DNA of 64,000 nucleotides from Methylobrevis albus (lineage in GTDB: Bacteria; Pseudomonadota; Alphaproteobacteria; Rhizobiales; Pleomorphomonadaceae): positions 434,001 to 498,000 of the forward strand of contig NZ_JADZLT010000049.1 of the NCBI RefSeq assembly GCF_015904235.1, read 5' to 3'. The translations under genes and the position numbers were made by a program. The notes under the pieces were generated by a model. That model saw only the letters and a list, made by a program, of their open reading frames with translations. It was not told the DNA's origin and ran no database searches. Positions 9,393-19,641 of the stretch are shown piece after piece; position 1 is the first letter of the stretch, and every line of letters starts with the position of its first letter.

Positions 9393-10382
9393 TCAGACGA
9401 GGGAGATGACAGACCGGATGAGATTGTCACGAAAGACGCCGACGTAGAGGCGCCCGAAGTCCGGTTCGCCGCGCAGGCTTTCGACACAGATCAGCCGGGT
9501 GCCGCGCTCGGTCCGGAGATCGCCGAGATCGAGTTTGTAGACGAAGGACGAGTCGCTGATCCTGATCCCCCCACCCGCATGAACCAGTTGCAGGGTCGGT
9601 GCGAACGCCGCGTCGATCGGGATATCCCTCGCGTTCCATGGCCCGTCGCGATAGGCGAGGCGGCCGCCGAGATGGAAGACGACGAACACCGCTTCCGCCT
9701 CTGGAAGGTGCGGTGCGAGGACCGCGACGACATCGGCAGCGCCGTGCAGCCATAGCGGCACGTCACTTTCAGGAAACAGTCGCGACAGGTCGAAGGTATC
9801 CGCGTCGGCCGTCCAGGTGGCGGTCCGCTCCTCGGCCTCGAGTCGATCGACCAGGCGGCGCACCTCGGGCGGTGGATCGCCGGCGAGCAACATCTGCTTC
9901 AGGTCGACCGACGTCTTGCGGAAGAACCCGCTCGCTTCCATGACCTCGAGCTCGATCTCGCCCGCAAATCCGTCCCGGATCAGTTGCAGGAACGGACTGT
10001 CGTCCGCGTCGGTCTGGAGCGTCACGACGATCCGCTTGTCGAATGTCGGGTCTGCCGTCCCGGCAAAGCACCTGATGAGCGCCGGCCGGTCGGCTTGGTC
10101 GCGGGACAGGATCGCGTCGACGTCGAGGACGACGATGTGGATCTCGCGTTCCGCGATCCATTCGAGATCGATCATGCACTCCTGGATCGCGCCCCAATTG
10201 CGGCCGAAGTAGTACGGGAACTGCAACGACGCCATGAGTTCCTTGACGAGGTCGTCGTACGTTTCGCAGTGACCGCCGCGGACGAAGCGGACGGCGATCC
10301 CCTCCCGCAGGGTCTTGCCGCAGAAGTAGTTGTCGAGAGCCTGGTGGCTCATCCGGGTGTGGAAGATCGTCGCCGCGGACAT
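9393..10382 (-). CDS. Barstar-domain protein with long C-terminal extension
   Basis: Residues about 25-115 form a barstar (barnase-inhibitor) domain; the segment FPYYFGRNWGAIQECMIDLE carries the family signature for the RNase-binding face. In known systems barstar-fold proteins bind and block barnase-type ribonucleases or polymorphic toxin tips. This protein is 329 aa, over three times the size of barstar (about 90 aa). Residues 130-329 are acidic, globular-looking and unrecognised. No barnase-like RNase gene is visible within the window. The gene is flanked by the two 31-bp repeats. Cytoplasmic location is inferred from the absence of a signal peptide. Domain call is good, biological role unknown. 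Confidence 0.78.
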   Translation of the reverse strand: MSAATIFHTRMSHQALDNYFCGKTLREGIAVRFVRGGHCETYDDLVKELMASLQFPYYFGRNWGAIQECMIDLEWIAEREIHIVVLDVDAILSRDQADRPALIRCFAGTADPTFDKRIVVTLQTDADDSPFLQLIRDGFAGEIELEVMEASGFFRKTSVDLKQMLLAGDPPPEVRRLVDRLEAEERTATWTADADTFDLSRLFPESDVPLWLHGAADVVAVLAPHLPEAEAVFVVFHLGGRLAYRDGPWNARDIPIDAAFAPTLQLVHAGGGIRISDSSFVYKLDLGDLRTERGTRLICVESLRGEPDFGRLYVGVFRDNLIRSVISLV

Positions 10383-10476
10383 CGTCGGTTCCTTCGCCCA
10401 TCAGCGCCGTTTTGAGCGCGCTACCGGCCGCCCCTGCAAGCGTTCGCTCGGATGAACCCGCCACGGTTTCAACCGT

Positions 10477-10507
10477 CAGTCTGTTGGATCGTGGCGGCGG
10501 CTGCAAT
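10477..10507 (-). repeat. 31-bp direct repeat, copy 2 (possible duplicated promoter)
   Basis: Second copy of the repeat at 9349-9379, differing at two positions. On the minus strand it again offers TTGCAG-17 bp-CAGACT, here 95 bp upstream of the barstar-domain gene start. The two copies therefore sit at similar distances before two consecutive minus-strand genes. Confidence 0.7.
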
Positions 10508-10600
10508 GGCGCGAACCGGGCGCGGCTCGCCTGCTCGTTGCCGTTCGCGTGGAACTTCGCGGGGCATGCTCCATTGATCAGGGTCAAGGGAGACCCAGCC

Positions 10601-11728
10601 ATGCTCGACGTCGATGACCGGCGTATCGTCACCCCGTCGTTCCGGCGTGAGCTCGTCGCCGTTGCCGCGCGGGCGGCGGCGCTCGACCACGACGACAGTT
10701 TTCCGGCCGAGGACGTCGCTCGCCTCGGCGCCGTCGGGGCGCTCTCCGCGCCGTTCGCCCGTCCCGGTGGCGGGTTCGACGGCCGGCATCCGGACGACTT
10801 GATGGAGGCGCTGCGCAGCGTCGGGCACGCCAGCCTGCCGCTTGGGCGGCTCTATGAGGGCCACGTCAACGCCGCGGCGCTGATCCGGCGCTACGGTACG
10901 CCGGTGCAGCAGGCGTGGGCCCTCGCCGCGGCGCAGGGCGGGGCGCTGTTCGGGATCTGGAACACCGAGGATGCGGACGGGCTGCGGCTGGTGCAGCGTG
11001 GCGGCGGGCTCGCGCTCGAGGGCAGCAAGGTGTTCGCCTCCGGCGCCGGGCACGTCGGTTGCCCGCTGGTGACCGCACGCGACGCGGCCGGCGGCCTGTT
11101 CCTCGTGCTGCCGCGTCTCGACGGGGCGCCGCGTGCCGACCTTTCGGCCTGGAAGGCGCACGGGATGCGGGCGTCGGGCAGCGGCCGGTTCAGCTTCACC
11201 GGGCTCGACGTCGCGCCGGTCGACATGATCGGGGCCGAGGGCGACTATCACCGCCAGCCGCATTTTTCGGCCGGCGCGTGGCGCTTCTGCGCCGTGCAGC
11301 TCGGCGGCATCGAGCGGCTTGTGGAGGAGGCGCGCGCGTTCCTCGTCGGAAGTTCCCGCGACGGCGACCCGCACCAGCGCGCCCGGATGGGCCAGGCGAT
11401 GATCGCCGCGGAAACGGCGCGGCTCTGGGTCGAGCGGGCGGCGCGGATCGCCGAGGCCGAGGAGACCGCGGCCGGCGGCGATGCCGCCGCGGCCGCCGTC
11501 GCCTACGTCAATCTCGCGCGCTCCGCGGTCGAGCGCTGCGGCCTCGACGTGCTGGAGCACGTGCAGCGGTCGATCGGCCTTGCCGCCTTCATGCGCACGC
11601 ATCCGGTGGAGCGGCTCTGCCGCGACCTCGCCACCTATCTCCGCCAGCCGGCGCCGGACCGCGCGCTCGGTGAGGCGGCCGCCTACGGCCTCGGCGCCGG
11701 CCTGCCGCTGCGGGAGCTCTGGCGATGA
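10601..11728 (+). CDS. Acyl-CoA dehydrogenase-like flavoprotein, atypical active site
   Basis: A 375-residue protein of the acyl-CoA dehydrogenase fold: N-terminal helical part, central beta domain with FASGAGHVGCPLV and the SGSGRFSF segment, and a C-terminal four-helix part ending ERLCRDLATYLRQPAPDRAL. In classical enzymes the residues after the RD motif carry YEGT, whose Glu is the catalytic base. Here that place reads RQPAPDRAL, so ordinary dehydrogenation by that Glu is unlikely, and a flavin monooxygenase-like or non-canonical role is possible. The ATG at 10601 follows a GGGAGA ribosome site. The stop overlaps the start of the PIG-L gene by 4 bp, indicating one operon. Confidence 0.78.
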   Translation: MLDVDDRRIVTPSFRRELVAVAARAAALDHDDSFPAEDVARLGAVGALSAPFARPGGGFDGRHPDDLMEALRSVGHASLPLGRLYEGHVNAAALIRRYGTPVQQAWALAAAQGGALFGIWNTEDADGLRLVQRGGGLALEGSKVFASGAGHVGCPLVTARDAAGGLFLVLPRLDGAPRADLSAWKAHGMRASGSGRFSFTGLDVAPVDMIGAEGDYHRQPHFSAGAWRFCAVQLGGIERLVEEARAFLVGSSRDGDPHQRARMGQAMIAAETARLWVERAARIAEAEETAAGGDAAAAAVAYVNLARSAVERCGLDVLEHVQRSIGLAAFMRTHPVERLCRDLATYLRQPAPDRALGEAAAYGLGAGLPLRELWR

Positions 11729-12459
11729 GCGGCTCGGTGCGCGACGCGCTCGCCGCCATGGCCGCGCTGCCGCTGGTGGAGCCGGCGGCGTTCGTCCGGC
11801 GCCAGCTCCTCGTCGTCGCGCCGCATCCCGACGACGAAAGCCTCGGCTGCGGCGGGCTGATCGCGGCCTGCCGGGCGGCGGGGCTGCCGGTCAGCATCGT
11901 CGTGGTCAGCGACGGCGCCGGTTCGCATCCGAACTCGCGGCTGTTCGCAGCCCCGTGCCTTGCGGAACTCCGGCGCGGCGAGGCGCTGGAGGCCGCGCGC
12001 CGGCTCGGCGTTCCGGCCGCGGCGGTGCATTTCCTCGACCTGCCCGACCGCTTCGTGCCGGCGGACGGCCCGGAGGCCGAGCGGGCGGCAGCGGCAATCG
12101 CCGCGCTCGGCGCCGACGCCGACGTCGTCGTGGTGAGCTGGCGGCACGACCCGCACGCCGACCATCAGGCGAGCTTTGCGCTGGCGGCCGCGGCGACCCG
12201 CCGGCTGCCGGGGGCGACCCTCTGGGAATATCCGATCTGGGGCCTGACGCTGCCGCCGGAGACGATGCTGTACGGGCCGCCGGTCACGGGGGTCCGGGTG
12301 CAAATCGACGCCTTTCTCGCGCCGAAGCGCCGGGCGATCGCCGCCCATGCCTCGCAGACCACCGATCTCGTGCGCGACGATCCGGACGGCTTCTGCCTGT
12401 CGCCCGAGATGTTGGCGCGGTTCGAGGCGCCGGAGATTTTCCTCGGGCCCGCGTCATGA
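11725..12459 (+). CDS. PIG-L (LmbE-like) family deacetylase
   Basis: Zinc-dependent de-N-acetylase (244 aa) of the PIG-L/LmbE family, whose members remove acetyl groups from N-acetylglucosamine-containing substrates such as GlcNAc-PI or GlcNAc-inositol. The metal and catalytic motif PHPDDESLG is at residues 32-40, and HDPHADH near residue 140 supplies another zinc ligand. The gene overlaps its neighbours on both sides by ATGA-type junctions, placing it in an operon with the acyl-CoA dehydrogenase-like protein and the NodS-like methyltransferase. In related genomes PIG-L and methyltransferase domains are sometimes fused, which supports sequential action. The substrate is unknown. Confidence 0.88.
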   Translation: MSGSVRDALAAMAALPLVEPAAFVRRQLLVVAPHPDDESLGCGGLIAACRAAGLPVSIVVVSDGAGSHPNSRLFAAPCLAELRRGEALEAARRLGVPAAAVHFLDLPDRFVPADGPEAERAAAAIAALGADADVVVVSWRHDPHADHQASFALAAAATRRLPGATLWEYPIWGLTLPPETMLYGPPVTGVRVQIDAFLAPKRRAIAAHASQTTDLVRDDPDGFCLSPEMLARFEAPEIFLGPAS

Positions 12460-13031
12460 GCAACAGCCTGCCACCGGACTATTTCGACGCGCTCTATGCA
12501 CGCTCGCCCGACCCGTGGTCGTTCGAGACCAGCGCCTATGAGGATGCCAAATACGCGGCGACGCTCGCGGCCCTGCCCGATGAGCGGTACGCGGCCGCGC
12601 TCGAGGTCGGCTGCTCGATCGGCGTGCTCACCGCCCGCCTCGCGCCGCGCTGCGACCGGCTGGTGGCGATCGACCCGGCGGCGGCGGCGCTCGAACTCGC
12701 GCGCCGGCGCTGCGCGGAGCTTCGCCACGTCGACTTCGTGCAAGGCTACGTGCCGGCCGATTGGCCGGCGGGGCGGTTCGACCTGATCCTCTTCTCGGAG
12801 GTGATCTACTACCTCGGCCTGCCGGATCTCGGCGCCCTCGCCGCGCGGACTGCGGGCGCGATCGCGCCGGGTGGGCATGTCCTGCTGGTGCACTGGGTGC
12901 GCGAGACCGATTATCCGCTCTCAGGCGACGAGGCTGCCGAGCGGTTCATCGCGGCGCTCGGCGACGGGTTTCGGCTGCTGCGGCAGCAGCGCACCGACGA
13001 CTACCGGCTCGACCTGCTCGTCGCGCCCTGA
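12456..13031 (+). CDS. NodS-like SAM-dependent methyltransferase
   Basis: Class I methyltransferase of 191 residues. The N-terminal segment (DPWSFETSAYEDAKYAATL) matches the NodS group, in which the enzyme N-methylates the deacetylated glucosamine of Nod-factor precursors. Motif I is LEVGCSIGVLTARL near residue 50, followed by VAIDPAAAAL for adenosine ribose binding and FDLILFSEVIYYL for the post-I region. Its ATG overlaps the PIG-L stop, so deacetylation and methylation are probably coupled. Its last 111 bases overlap, in antisense, the end of the glycosyltransferase gene. Acceptor identity is inferred, not shown. Confidence 0.85.
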   Translation: MSNSLPPDYFDALYARSPDPWSFETSAYEDAKYAATLAALPDERYAAALEVGCSIGVLTARLAPRCDRLVAIDPAAAALELARRRCAELRHVDFVQGYVPADWPAGRFDLILFSEVIYYLGLPDLGALAARTAGAIAPGGHVLLVHWVRETDYPLSGDEAAERFIAALGDGFRLLRQQRTDDYRLDLLVAP

Positions 13032-14180
13032 GACCGTCCCCGAGACGGGGCCGAGCGCTGCCCGCACCCGCCGGGCCATGCAGAGATGCCCCTGCATCTC
13101 GGCGGGGCGCAAGGGACGCGCGACGAGGATCGGGCTTTCGAGCAGCGCGACCGACCAGGCTTCGCCGAAGCGCCGCTGCGCCCGCCCCGCCAGGGTGCCG
13201 GCCGGGAGCACGAGGCGACGTTCCCAGTCGCCCGGACGGAAATCGCCGAGAAACGCGCGGCGCAGCCGCCCGCGCAGCACCATCCGCCGCAGCGCGGCGG
13301 GCAGCGCCTCCAGCCGCTCGTCGCCGGGAACGGCTTCGCTCTCGCTGCGCTGGCGCAGCGCGCTGGCGCAGCCCGCCGACGCGCGACCGTCGAAGCGGGC
13401 CGAGGTGGTGACGACGATGCCCGGGTCATGGCGAAGGGCGATGTCGTGCCGGGCGAGTTCGCGCGCCAGCGCCCGGTCCTCGCCGTTCTCCGCCGCCGGC
13501 AGCCCGCCGATGCGGCGATAGGCGGCGAGCGTCACGGCGAAGCTCGCGCCGGAATGGGTCGAGTGGTTCGGCCAGGGATCGTGCGGCAGCGGATCGAGCC
13601 GGGCGGCGAGGGCATCGAGCACATGCTCGTAGGCACTCTCGACCTGGCGGCGGCGCACGAGATGCAGCGGCCAGCCGGCTTCCTCGGCGGCATCGAAGGC
13701 AAAGCGTCCGGCGACGGCGCTGCAGGGGCCGGAGAGAGCGGCGACGTTGCGGGCGATCCAGTCGGGCGGCACGCGGCTGTCGGCGTCGGTGGTGAGCAGG
13801 ATGCCGCGCCCCGCCGCCTCTGCCGCCCAGAGACTGGCGACATCGAGTGCAAGGCCGCGGGCAAAGCCGGCGTTCGCCTCGCCGGGGGCAAGGTCCACCG
13901 CCAGCACGATATGCGGCAGCCCGGCCGCCTCGAGACATGCGCGCGCGCGGGGCACGGTGTCGTCGCTGCAGTTGTTGGCGAGGAGGACGATGCCGAAGGC
14001 GCCGCCCGGGGCGGCCGGCGCGTCGCGCTGTCCGGCGAGTGCCGCGAGGCACGCCTCGATCCGCTCCGCCTCGTTGCGGGCCGGGATGGCGACGACGATG
14101 CGGGGCGCACGGCCGGCCGGCCGCGCGCCGGCGAAGAGATGGCGGGCGAGATCGAAACGTAACACGGAAGCTGGGGACAT
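12921..14180 (-). CDS. Family 2 glycosyltransferase
   Basis: GT-A fold glycosyltransferase (419 aa). VVAIPARNEAERIEACLAAL near residue 30 is the nucleotide-sugar-binding start of GT2 enzymes, and TTDADSRVPPDW contains the DxD metal site. A later NGEDRALARELA block supplies the ED base, followed by a predicted basic surface. No transmembrane helices are evident, so it is probably cytoplasmic or peripheral. The ATG at 14180 is preferred over upstream in-frame codons in the intergenic region. It converges on the methyltransferase and their 3' ends overlap by 111 bp. With the PIG-L and NodS-like genes it suggests assembly of a modified amino-sugar product. Confidence 0.85.
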   Translation of the reverse strand: MSPASVLRFDLARHLFAGARPAGRAPRIVVAIPARNEAERIEACLAALAGQRDAPAAPGGAFGIVLLANNCSDDTVPRARACLEAAGLPHIVLAVDLAPGEANAGFARGLALDVASLWAAEAAGRGILLTTDADSRVPPDWIARNVAALSGPCSAVAGRFAFDAAEEAGWPLHLVRRRQVESAYEHVLDALAARLDPLPHDPWPNHSTHSGASFAVTLAAYRRIGGLPAAENGEDRALARELARHDIALRHDPGIVVTTSARFDGRASAGCASALRQRSESEAVPGDERLEALPAALRRMVLRGRLRRAFLGDFRPGDWERRLVLPAGTLAGRAQRRFGEAWSVALLESPILVARPLRPAEMQGHLCMARRVRAALGPVSGTVSGRDEQVEPVVVGALLPQQPKPVAERRDEPLGSLVA

Positions 14181-14344
14181 TCGGGATCCTCTGCGGCAGT
14201 CCCCCAACATCCGACTCGCGCCTGCGGTTCCCGCCGCCTCGTCCGGCGACGAGGACCGCGCCGCCGGGGCCTCCTCCATCGCCCTGCCGTCGCCCGGCGC
14301 CGCGCGGGCGCGACCTTGCGTTTCAAATTCAGTGCCCGGCGACC

Positions 14345-14369
14345 GGAACAGCCGTGGCGATGGCCGGTT
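14345..14369 (+). promoter_or_regulatory. Candidate EcfG-type general stress promoter upstream of yciF
   Basis: GGAAC (14345-14349) is followed after 16 bp by GGTT (14366-14369), close to the alphaproteobacterial EcfG/RpoE2 consensus GGAAC-N16/17-CGTT. It lies about 60 bp before the yciF-like start. The downstream genes (ferritin-like YciF and catalase) are usual members of this regulon. Confidence 0.5.
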
Positions 14370-14427
14370 AGGGGCTCAGTCACTCTGCGGTGACGCCAAA
14401 TTTTTCGAATCCAAGGGAAATAAAATC

Positions 14428-14934
14428 ATGGCCAAGGAAAAGACGCTGGAAGATCTCTTCCACGACACCCTGAAAGATATCTACTACGCCGAGCGCAAGA
14501 TACTGAAGGCGCTGCCGAAAATGCAGCGCGCGGCGCAGTCCGACGACCTGAAGGCGGCTTTCGAGAAGCACAAGGGCGAGACCGAAGGACAGATCGAGCG
14601 CCTGCAGCAGGTGTTCGAGATCATCGGCAAGCGGGCGCAGGGCAAGACCTGCGAGGCGATCGAAGGCCTCGTCGCCGAGGGCGAGGAGATCATGGACGAG
14701 TTCAAGGACACGGCCGCGCTCGACGCCGGCCTGGTCTCGTCGGCGCAGGCCGTCGAGCACTACGAGATCGCCCGCTACGGCACGCTGAAGCGCTGGGCGA
14801 CGGAACTCGGGCTCGACGATGCGGCGGCGCTGCTCGATGCGACGCTGCAGGAAGAAACGACGACCGATGCCGCGCTGACCAAGCTCGCCGACGCCTCGGC
14901 GAACGCGCGCGCGAAATCGACCAAGGCCGCGTGA
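14428..14934 (+). CDS. yciF: YciF/YciE-family ferritin-like stress protein (DUF892)
   Basis: A 168-residue helical protein of the DUF892 (YciE/YciF) group, a ferritin-like four-helix bundle whose carboxylate and histidine residues can hold a di-metal centre. The opening [23 protein letters not shown] and the later [17 protein letters not shown] are characteristic, carrying E/H ligand positions. Members are induced by osmotic and oxidative stress. It precedes katE by 73 bp in the same direction, and a candidate stress promoter lies upstream. Enzymatic role (ferroxidase or manganese binding) is not settled for the family. Confidence 0.88.
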   Translation: MAKEKTLEDLFHDTLKDIYYAERKILKALPKMQRAAQSDDLKAAFEKHKGETEGQIERLQQVFEIIGKRAQGKTCEAIEGLVAEGEEIMDEFKDTAALDAGLVSSAQAVEHYEIARYGTLKRWATELGLDDAAALLDATLQEETTTDAALTKLADASANARAKSTKAA

Positions 14935-15007
14935 TCCGGACGGCCCGGGGCAGGCGCCCCGGACCGGTTCCCGCTTCCGGCGCCCGAGAACTCTGGAGAC
15001 TTCGACT

Positions 15008-17125
<2,118 letters not shown>

Positions 17126-17132
17126 ACCCGGC

Positions 17133-17159
17133 GCCATGGCCGCTTCCTGCGGCCATGGC
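17133..17159 (+). terminator. Hairpin after katE
   Basis: A perfect 11-bp stem (17133-17143 with 17149-17159) with a 5-base loop lies 7 bp after the katE stop. There is no clear T run behind it, so it could act as a weak terminator or as a 3'-end stabiliser. Confidence 0.45.
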
Positions 17160-17329
17160 GGGCTTGTTCCCGACAGATCGGGAATGCGGAGAACGGCCCA
17201 GCGAAGCCGGATTCGGTCTGCGCTGGCCCTTTTGCTTATCCGGCTATCGATCTGCGTCGGCTGCCGAGCGACGCGCCGTTTCGGTGCGCCGATCCGAACC
17301 TCCCGTGGGTCCGCGTCTCCGCCCGCAGG

Positions 17330-17355
17330 GGAACAATGGCCCCGTCCCATCTGTT
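17330..17355 (+). promoter_or_regulatory. Candidate EcfG-type stress promoter upstream of SRPBCC gene
   Basis: GGAAC at 17330-17334 followed after 17 bp by TGTT, near the EcfG consensus. The predicted transcript would start about 45 bp before the ATG at 17406. Confidence 0.4.
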
Positions 17356-17405
17356 CGATCGTTCATCAAGCGGCCGCTCGACGCCGCGCAGCGGGAGATT
17401 GAAAC

Positions 17406-18077
17406 ATGTTCAGCCATCGCCACGCTCGGGGATTGCACCATCCCACCGCCAAGCAGGGCGGGATCGGTCTGCTCGCGCTCCTCGCCGGCGCCGCGGCGGT
17501 CTGGGCGGTCGGGTCGCTGATCTCCGACATCAAGCCGTCCGACTCCGCACGCAAGGAGCGGCAGAAGGGGCGCCGGATCGGCAGCGGCGCGCCGGACGAG
17601 GCGAAGAGTGCCGTCGTCGGGCGCACGGTGACGATCCATCGGCCGAAGGCGGAACTCTACGACGCCTGGCGCGATTTTGCGCGCCTGCCGGAATTCCTCG
17701 AAAACGTCGAGTCGATCGCGGTGCTCGACGAGACCCGCTCGCGCTGGACCGTGACCGGGCCGGCGGGCACCTCGTTCGAGTTCTTCTCGGTGATCACCGA
17801 GGACCGCCCGGGCGAGGTGATCGCCTGGACGTCGGAGCCCGACGCCGACGTGCGCAACAGCGGCCGGGTCGAGTTTCGCGACGCCCCCGGCGGCCGCGGC
17901 ACCGAGGTCAAGGCGACGATCGCCTACGAGCCGCCCGGCGGGCCGCTCGGCCAGATCTTCGCCAAGATGCTGCAGCGCGAGCCCGGACTGCAGGTCCGCC
18001 GCGACCTGAAGCGCTTCAAGCAACTGATGGAAACCGGCGAGATCGCCGTCGCCGCGTCGCGCCGCGCGGAAAGCTGA
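17406..18077 (+). CDS. Membrane-anchored SRPBCC (polyketide cyclase-like) protein
   Basis: A 223-residue protein with one N-terminal hydrophobic segment ([21 protein letters not shown], residues about 19-39) followed by a basic linker and a SRPBCC/START-type ligand-binding domain from about 65 to 210. SRPBCC domains form a deep hydrophobic pocket for lipids or aromatic compounds; no catalytic residues can be named here. Such cyclase-like proteins often accompany zinc alcohol dehydrogenases in alphaproteobacterial stress clusters, as here, where the dehydrogenase starts 10 bp after this stop. Function unknown. Confidence 0.82.
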   Translation: MFSHRHARGLHHPTAKQGGIGLLALLAGAAAVWAVGSLISDIKPSDSARKERQKGRRIGSGAPDEAKSAVVGRTVTIHRPKAELYDAWRDFARLPEFLENVESIAVLDETRSRWTVTGPAGTSFEFFSVITEDRPGEVIAWTSEPDADVRNSGRVEFRDAPGGRGTEVKATIAYEPPGGPLGQIFAKMLQREPGLQVRRDLKRFKQLMETGEIAVAASRRAES

Positions 18078-18087
18078 GGAAACCCGA

Positions 18088-19260
18088 ATGCGAGCTCTCA
18101 CCTGGCACGGCAAGCGCGATGTCCGCGTCGAGACCCTACCCGATCCGGAGATCGTCAATCCGCGCGACATCATCGTCCGCGTGACCTCGACGGCGATCTG
18201 CGGCTCCGATCTCCATCTCTACCACGGCATGATTCCGGCGATGATGCCCGGCGACGTGCTCGGCCACGAGTTCATGGGCGAGGTCGTCGAGGTCGGCCGC
18301 GGCAACACATCCTTGAAGAAGGGCGACCGCGTCGTCGTGCCGTTCGTGATTGCCTGTGGCGCGTGTTTCCATTGCCGCAAGCTGCAGTATTCGTCCTGCG
18401 AGAATTCCAATCCCGCCGACACCGCCGACTTGCCCGAAACCGTCTACGGCCACCAGACGGCGGGCTTGTTCGGCTATTCGCACCTCACCGGCGGCTATGC
18501 CGGCGGCCAGGCGGAACTCGTCCGCGTGCCCTATTCCGACGTCGGGCCGATCGTGGTGCCCGAGGACCTCACCGACGACGAGGTGCTGTTCCTCTCCGAC
18601 ATCCTGCCCACCGGCTGGATGGCGGCGGAAAACTGCCAGATCGAGGAAGGCGACACCGTCGCGGTCTGGGGCTGCGGGCCGGTCGGCCTGTTCGCGATCC
18701 AGAGCGCGCTGTTGATGGGCGCGAGCCAGGTGATCGCCATCGACCACATGCCGACGCGGCTGGAACTCGCCCAGCGGCTCGGCGCCAAGGTGATCGATTT
18801 CAGCTCGGCCGACGTCTATTCGGCGCTGCTCGACATGACCGGCGGCATCGGCCCCGACGCGGTGATCGACGCGGTCGGCATGGAAAGCCACGGCTTTGCC
18901 TTCGACAACATCGTCGACTACGCCAAGCAGATGCTGATGCTGGAGTCCGATCGCCCGTCGGCCCTGCGCCAGGCGATCTTCGCCTGCCGCGCCGGCGGCC
19001 GGGTCTCGATCCCGGGGGTCTACGGCGGCTTCGTCGACAAGTTCCCGATCGGCGCCGTGATGGAGAAGGGGCTGACGATCCGGTCCGGCCAGACCCATGT
19101 GCAGAAGTACCTGCCGCGGCTGCTCGACATGATCCGGGAGAAGAAGATCGACACCACCTTTCTGATCAGCCACCGCATGCCGCTCGAAGACGCCGCCGAA
19201 GCCTACCGCATGTTCTCGGACGAGCCGGACACGACGACGAAGGTCGTGCTGAAGACGTGA
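18088..19260 (+). CDS. Zinc-dependent alcohol/formaldehyde dehydrogenase-like protein
   Basis: Medium-chain dehydrogenase (390 aa) related to the glutathione-independent formaldehyde dehydrogenase and threonine dehydrogenase branch. Catalytic zinc ligands are in [11 protein letters not shown] (Cys38) and LGHEFMGE. Structural zinc cysteines appear as CGACFHC plus SSC. The NAD(P) fold motif is [11 protein letters not shown] near residue 193. A long loop ([17 protein letters not shown]) is typical of the formaldehyde dehydrogenase-like subgroup. It is probably co-transcribed with the SRPBCC gene and ends at a strong terminator. Substrate not predictable. Confidence 0.88.
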   Translation: MRALTWHGKRDVRVETLPDPEIVNPRDIIVRVTSTAICGSDLHLYHGMIPAMMPGDVLGHEFMGEVVEVGRGNTSLKKGDRVVVPFVIACGACFHCRKLQYSSCENSNPADTADLPETVYGHQTAGLFGYSHLTGGYAGGQAELVRVPYSDVGPIVVPEDLTDDEVLFLSDILPTGWMAAENCQIEEGDTVAVWGCGPVGLFAIQSALLMGASQVIAIDHMPTRLELAQRLGAKVIDFSSADVYSALLDMTGGIGPDAVIDAVGMESHGFAFDNIVDYAKQMLMLESDRPSALRQAIFACRAGGRVSIPGVYGGFVDKFPIGAVMEKGLTIRSGQTHVQKYLPRLLDMIREKKIDTTFLISHRMPLEDAAEAYRMFSDEPDTTTKVVLKT

Positions 19261-19265
19261 GCGGG

Positions 19266-19298
19266 GCATGGCCGCCGGGCGCCGGCGGCCATGCTTTT
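19266..19298 (+). terminator. Rho-independent terminator after alcohol dehydrogenase
   Basis: Perfect 13-bp GC-rich stem (19266-19278 with 19282-19294), a 3-base loop and TTTT, starting 6 bp after the stop codon. One of the clearest intrinsic terminators in the window. Confidence 0.85.
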
Positions 19299-19641
19299 GG
19301 GTAAGGGCAGCGGGTGCCGGTTCCGGCAGTGGACCTCGGAAGGTCCGGCCCGGCCCGGACAACCCTTTCCGTCGTCTTTGCCGGGCTTGACCAGTCAACC
19401 CGCTAGCTCTGGTCGTTGGAGGTCGCCCTTCTTCGATCAGGGCTCGAGGAGAGGCCATTGGGTCGACGGGTCGAGCCCGGCGATGACCGAGGACAGTCTG
19501 GCGAAAGCAGGTGGCGGCCGACGCGCGGCCTGAACCGATCCAGGGGCGGGGCTGCAGACCAATGGAAAGCGGGCGTCGCGACATCGGCGAGCCGGCGGCG
19601 GCAGTGTCCGCCGGCCGCCGCCCGGATTTCCCGCCCCCGGC
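19299..19641. repeat. Intergenic region with diverged inverted repeat
   Basis: No gene is visible. Arms at 19371-19392 (TCGTCTTTGCCGGGCTTGACC) and 19469-19488 (GGGTCGAGCCCGGCGATGAC) form an imperfect inverted repeat about 120 bp across, of the kind widely scattered between genes in Hyphomicrobiales. The rest shows no feature I can support. Confidence 0.5.

Noticed and set aside
9194..9487. 97-codon frame spanning the 31-bp repeat on the minus strand
   Set aside because: Overlaps the ends of two better-supported genes and shows no motif; composition typical of a shadow frame.
10551..10575. EcfG promoter upstream of the acyl-CoA dehydrogenase gene
   Set aside because: GGAAC-N16-CATT differs from the -10 consensus and would leave a leader under 20 bases; kept only as a weak remark.
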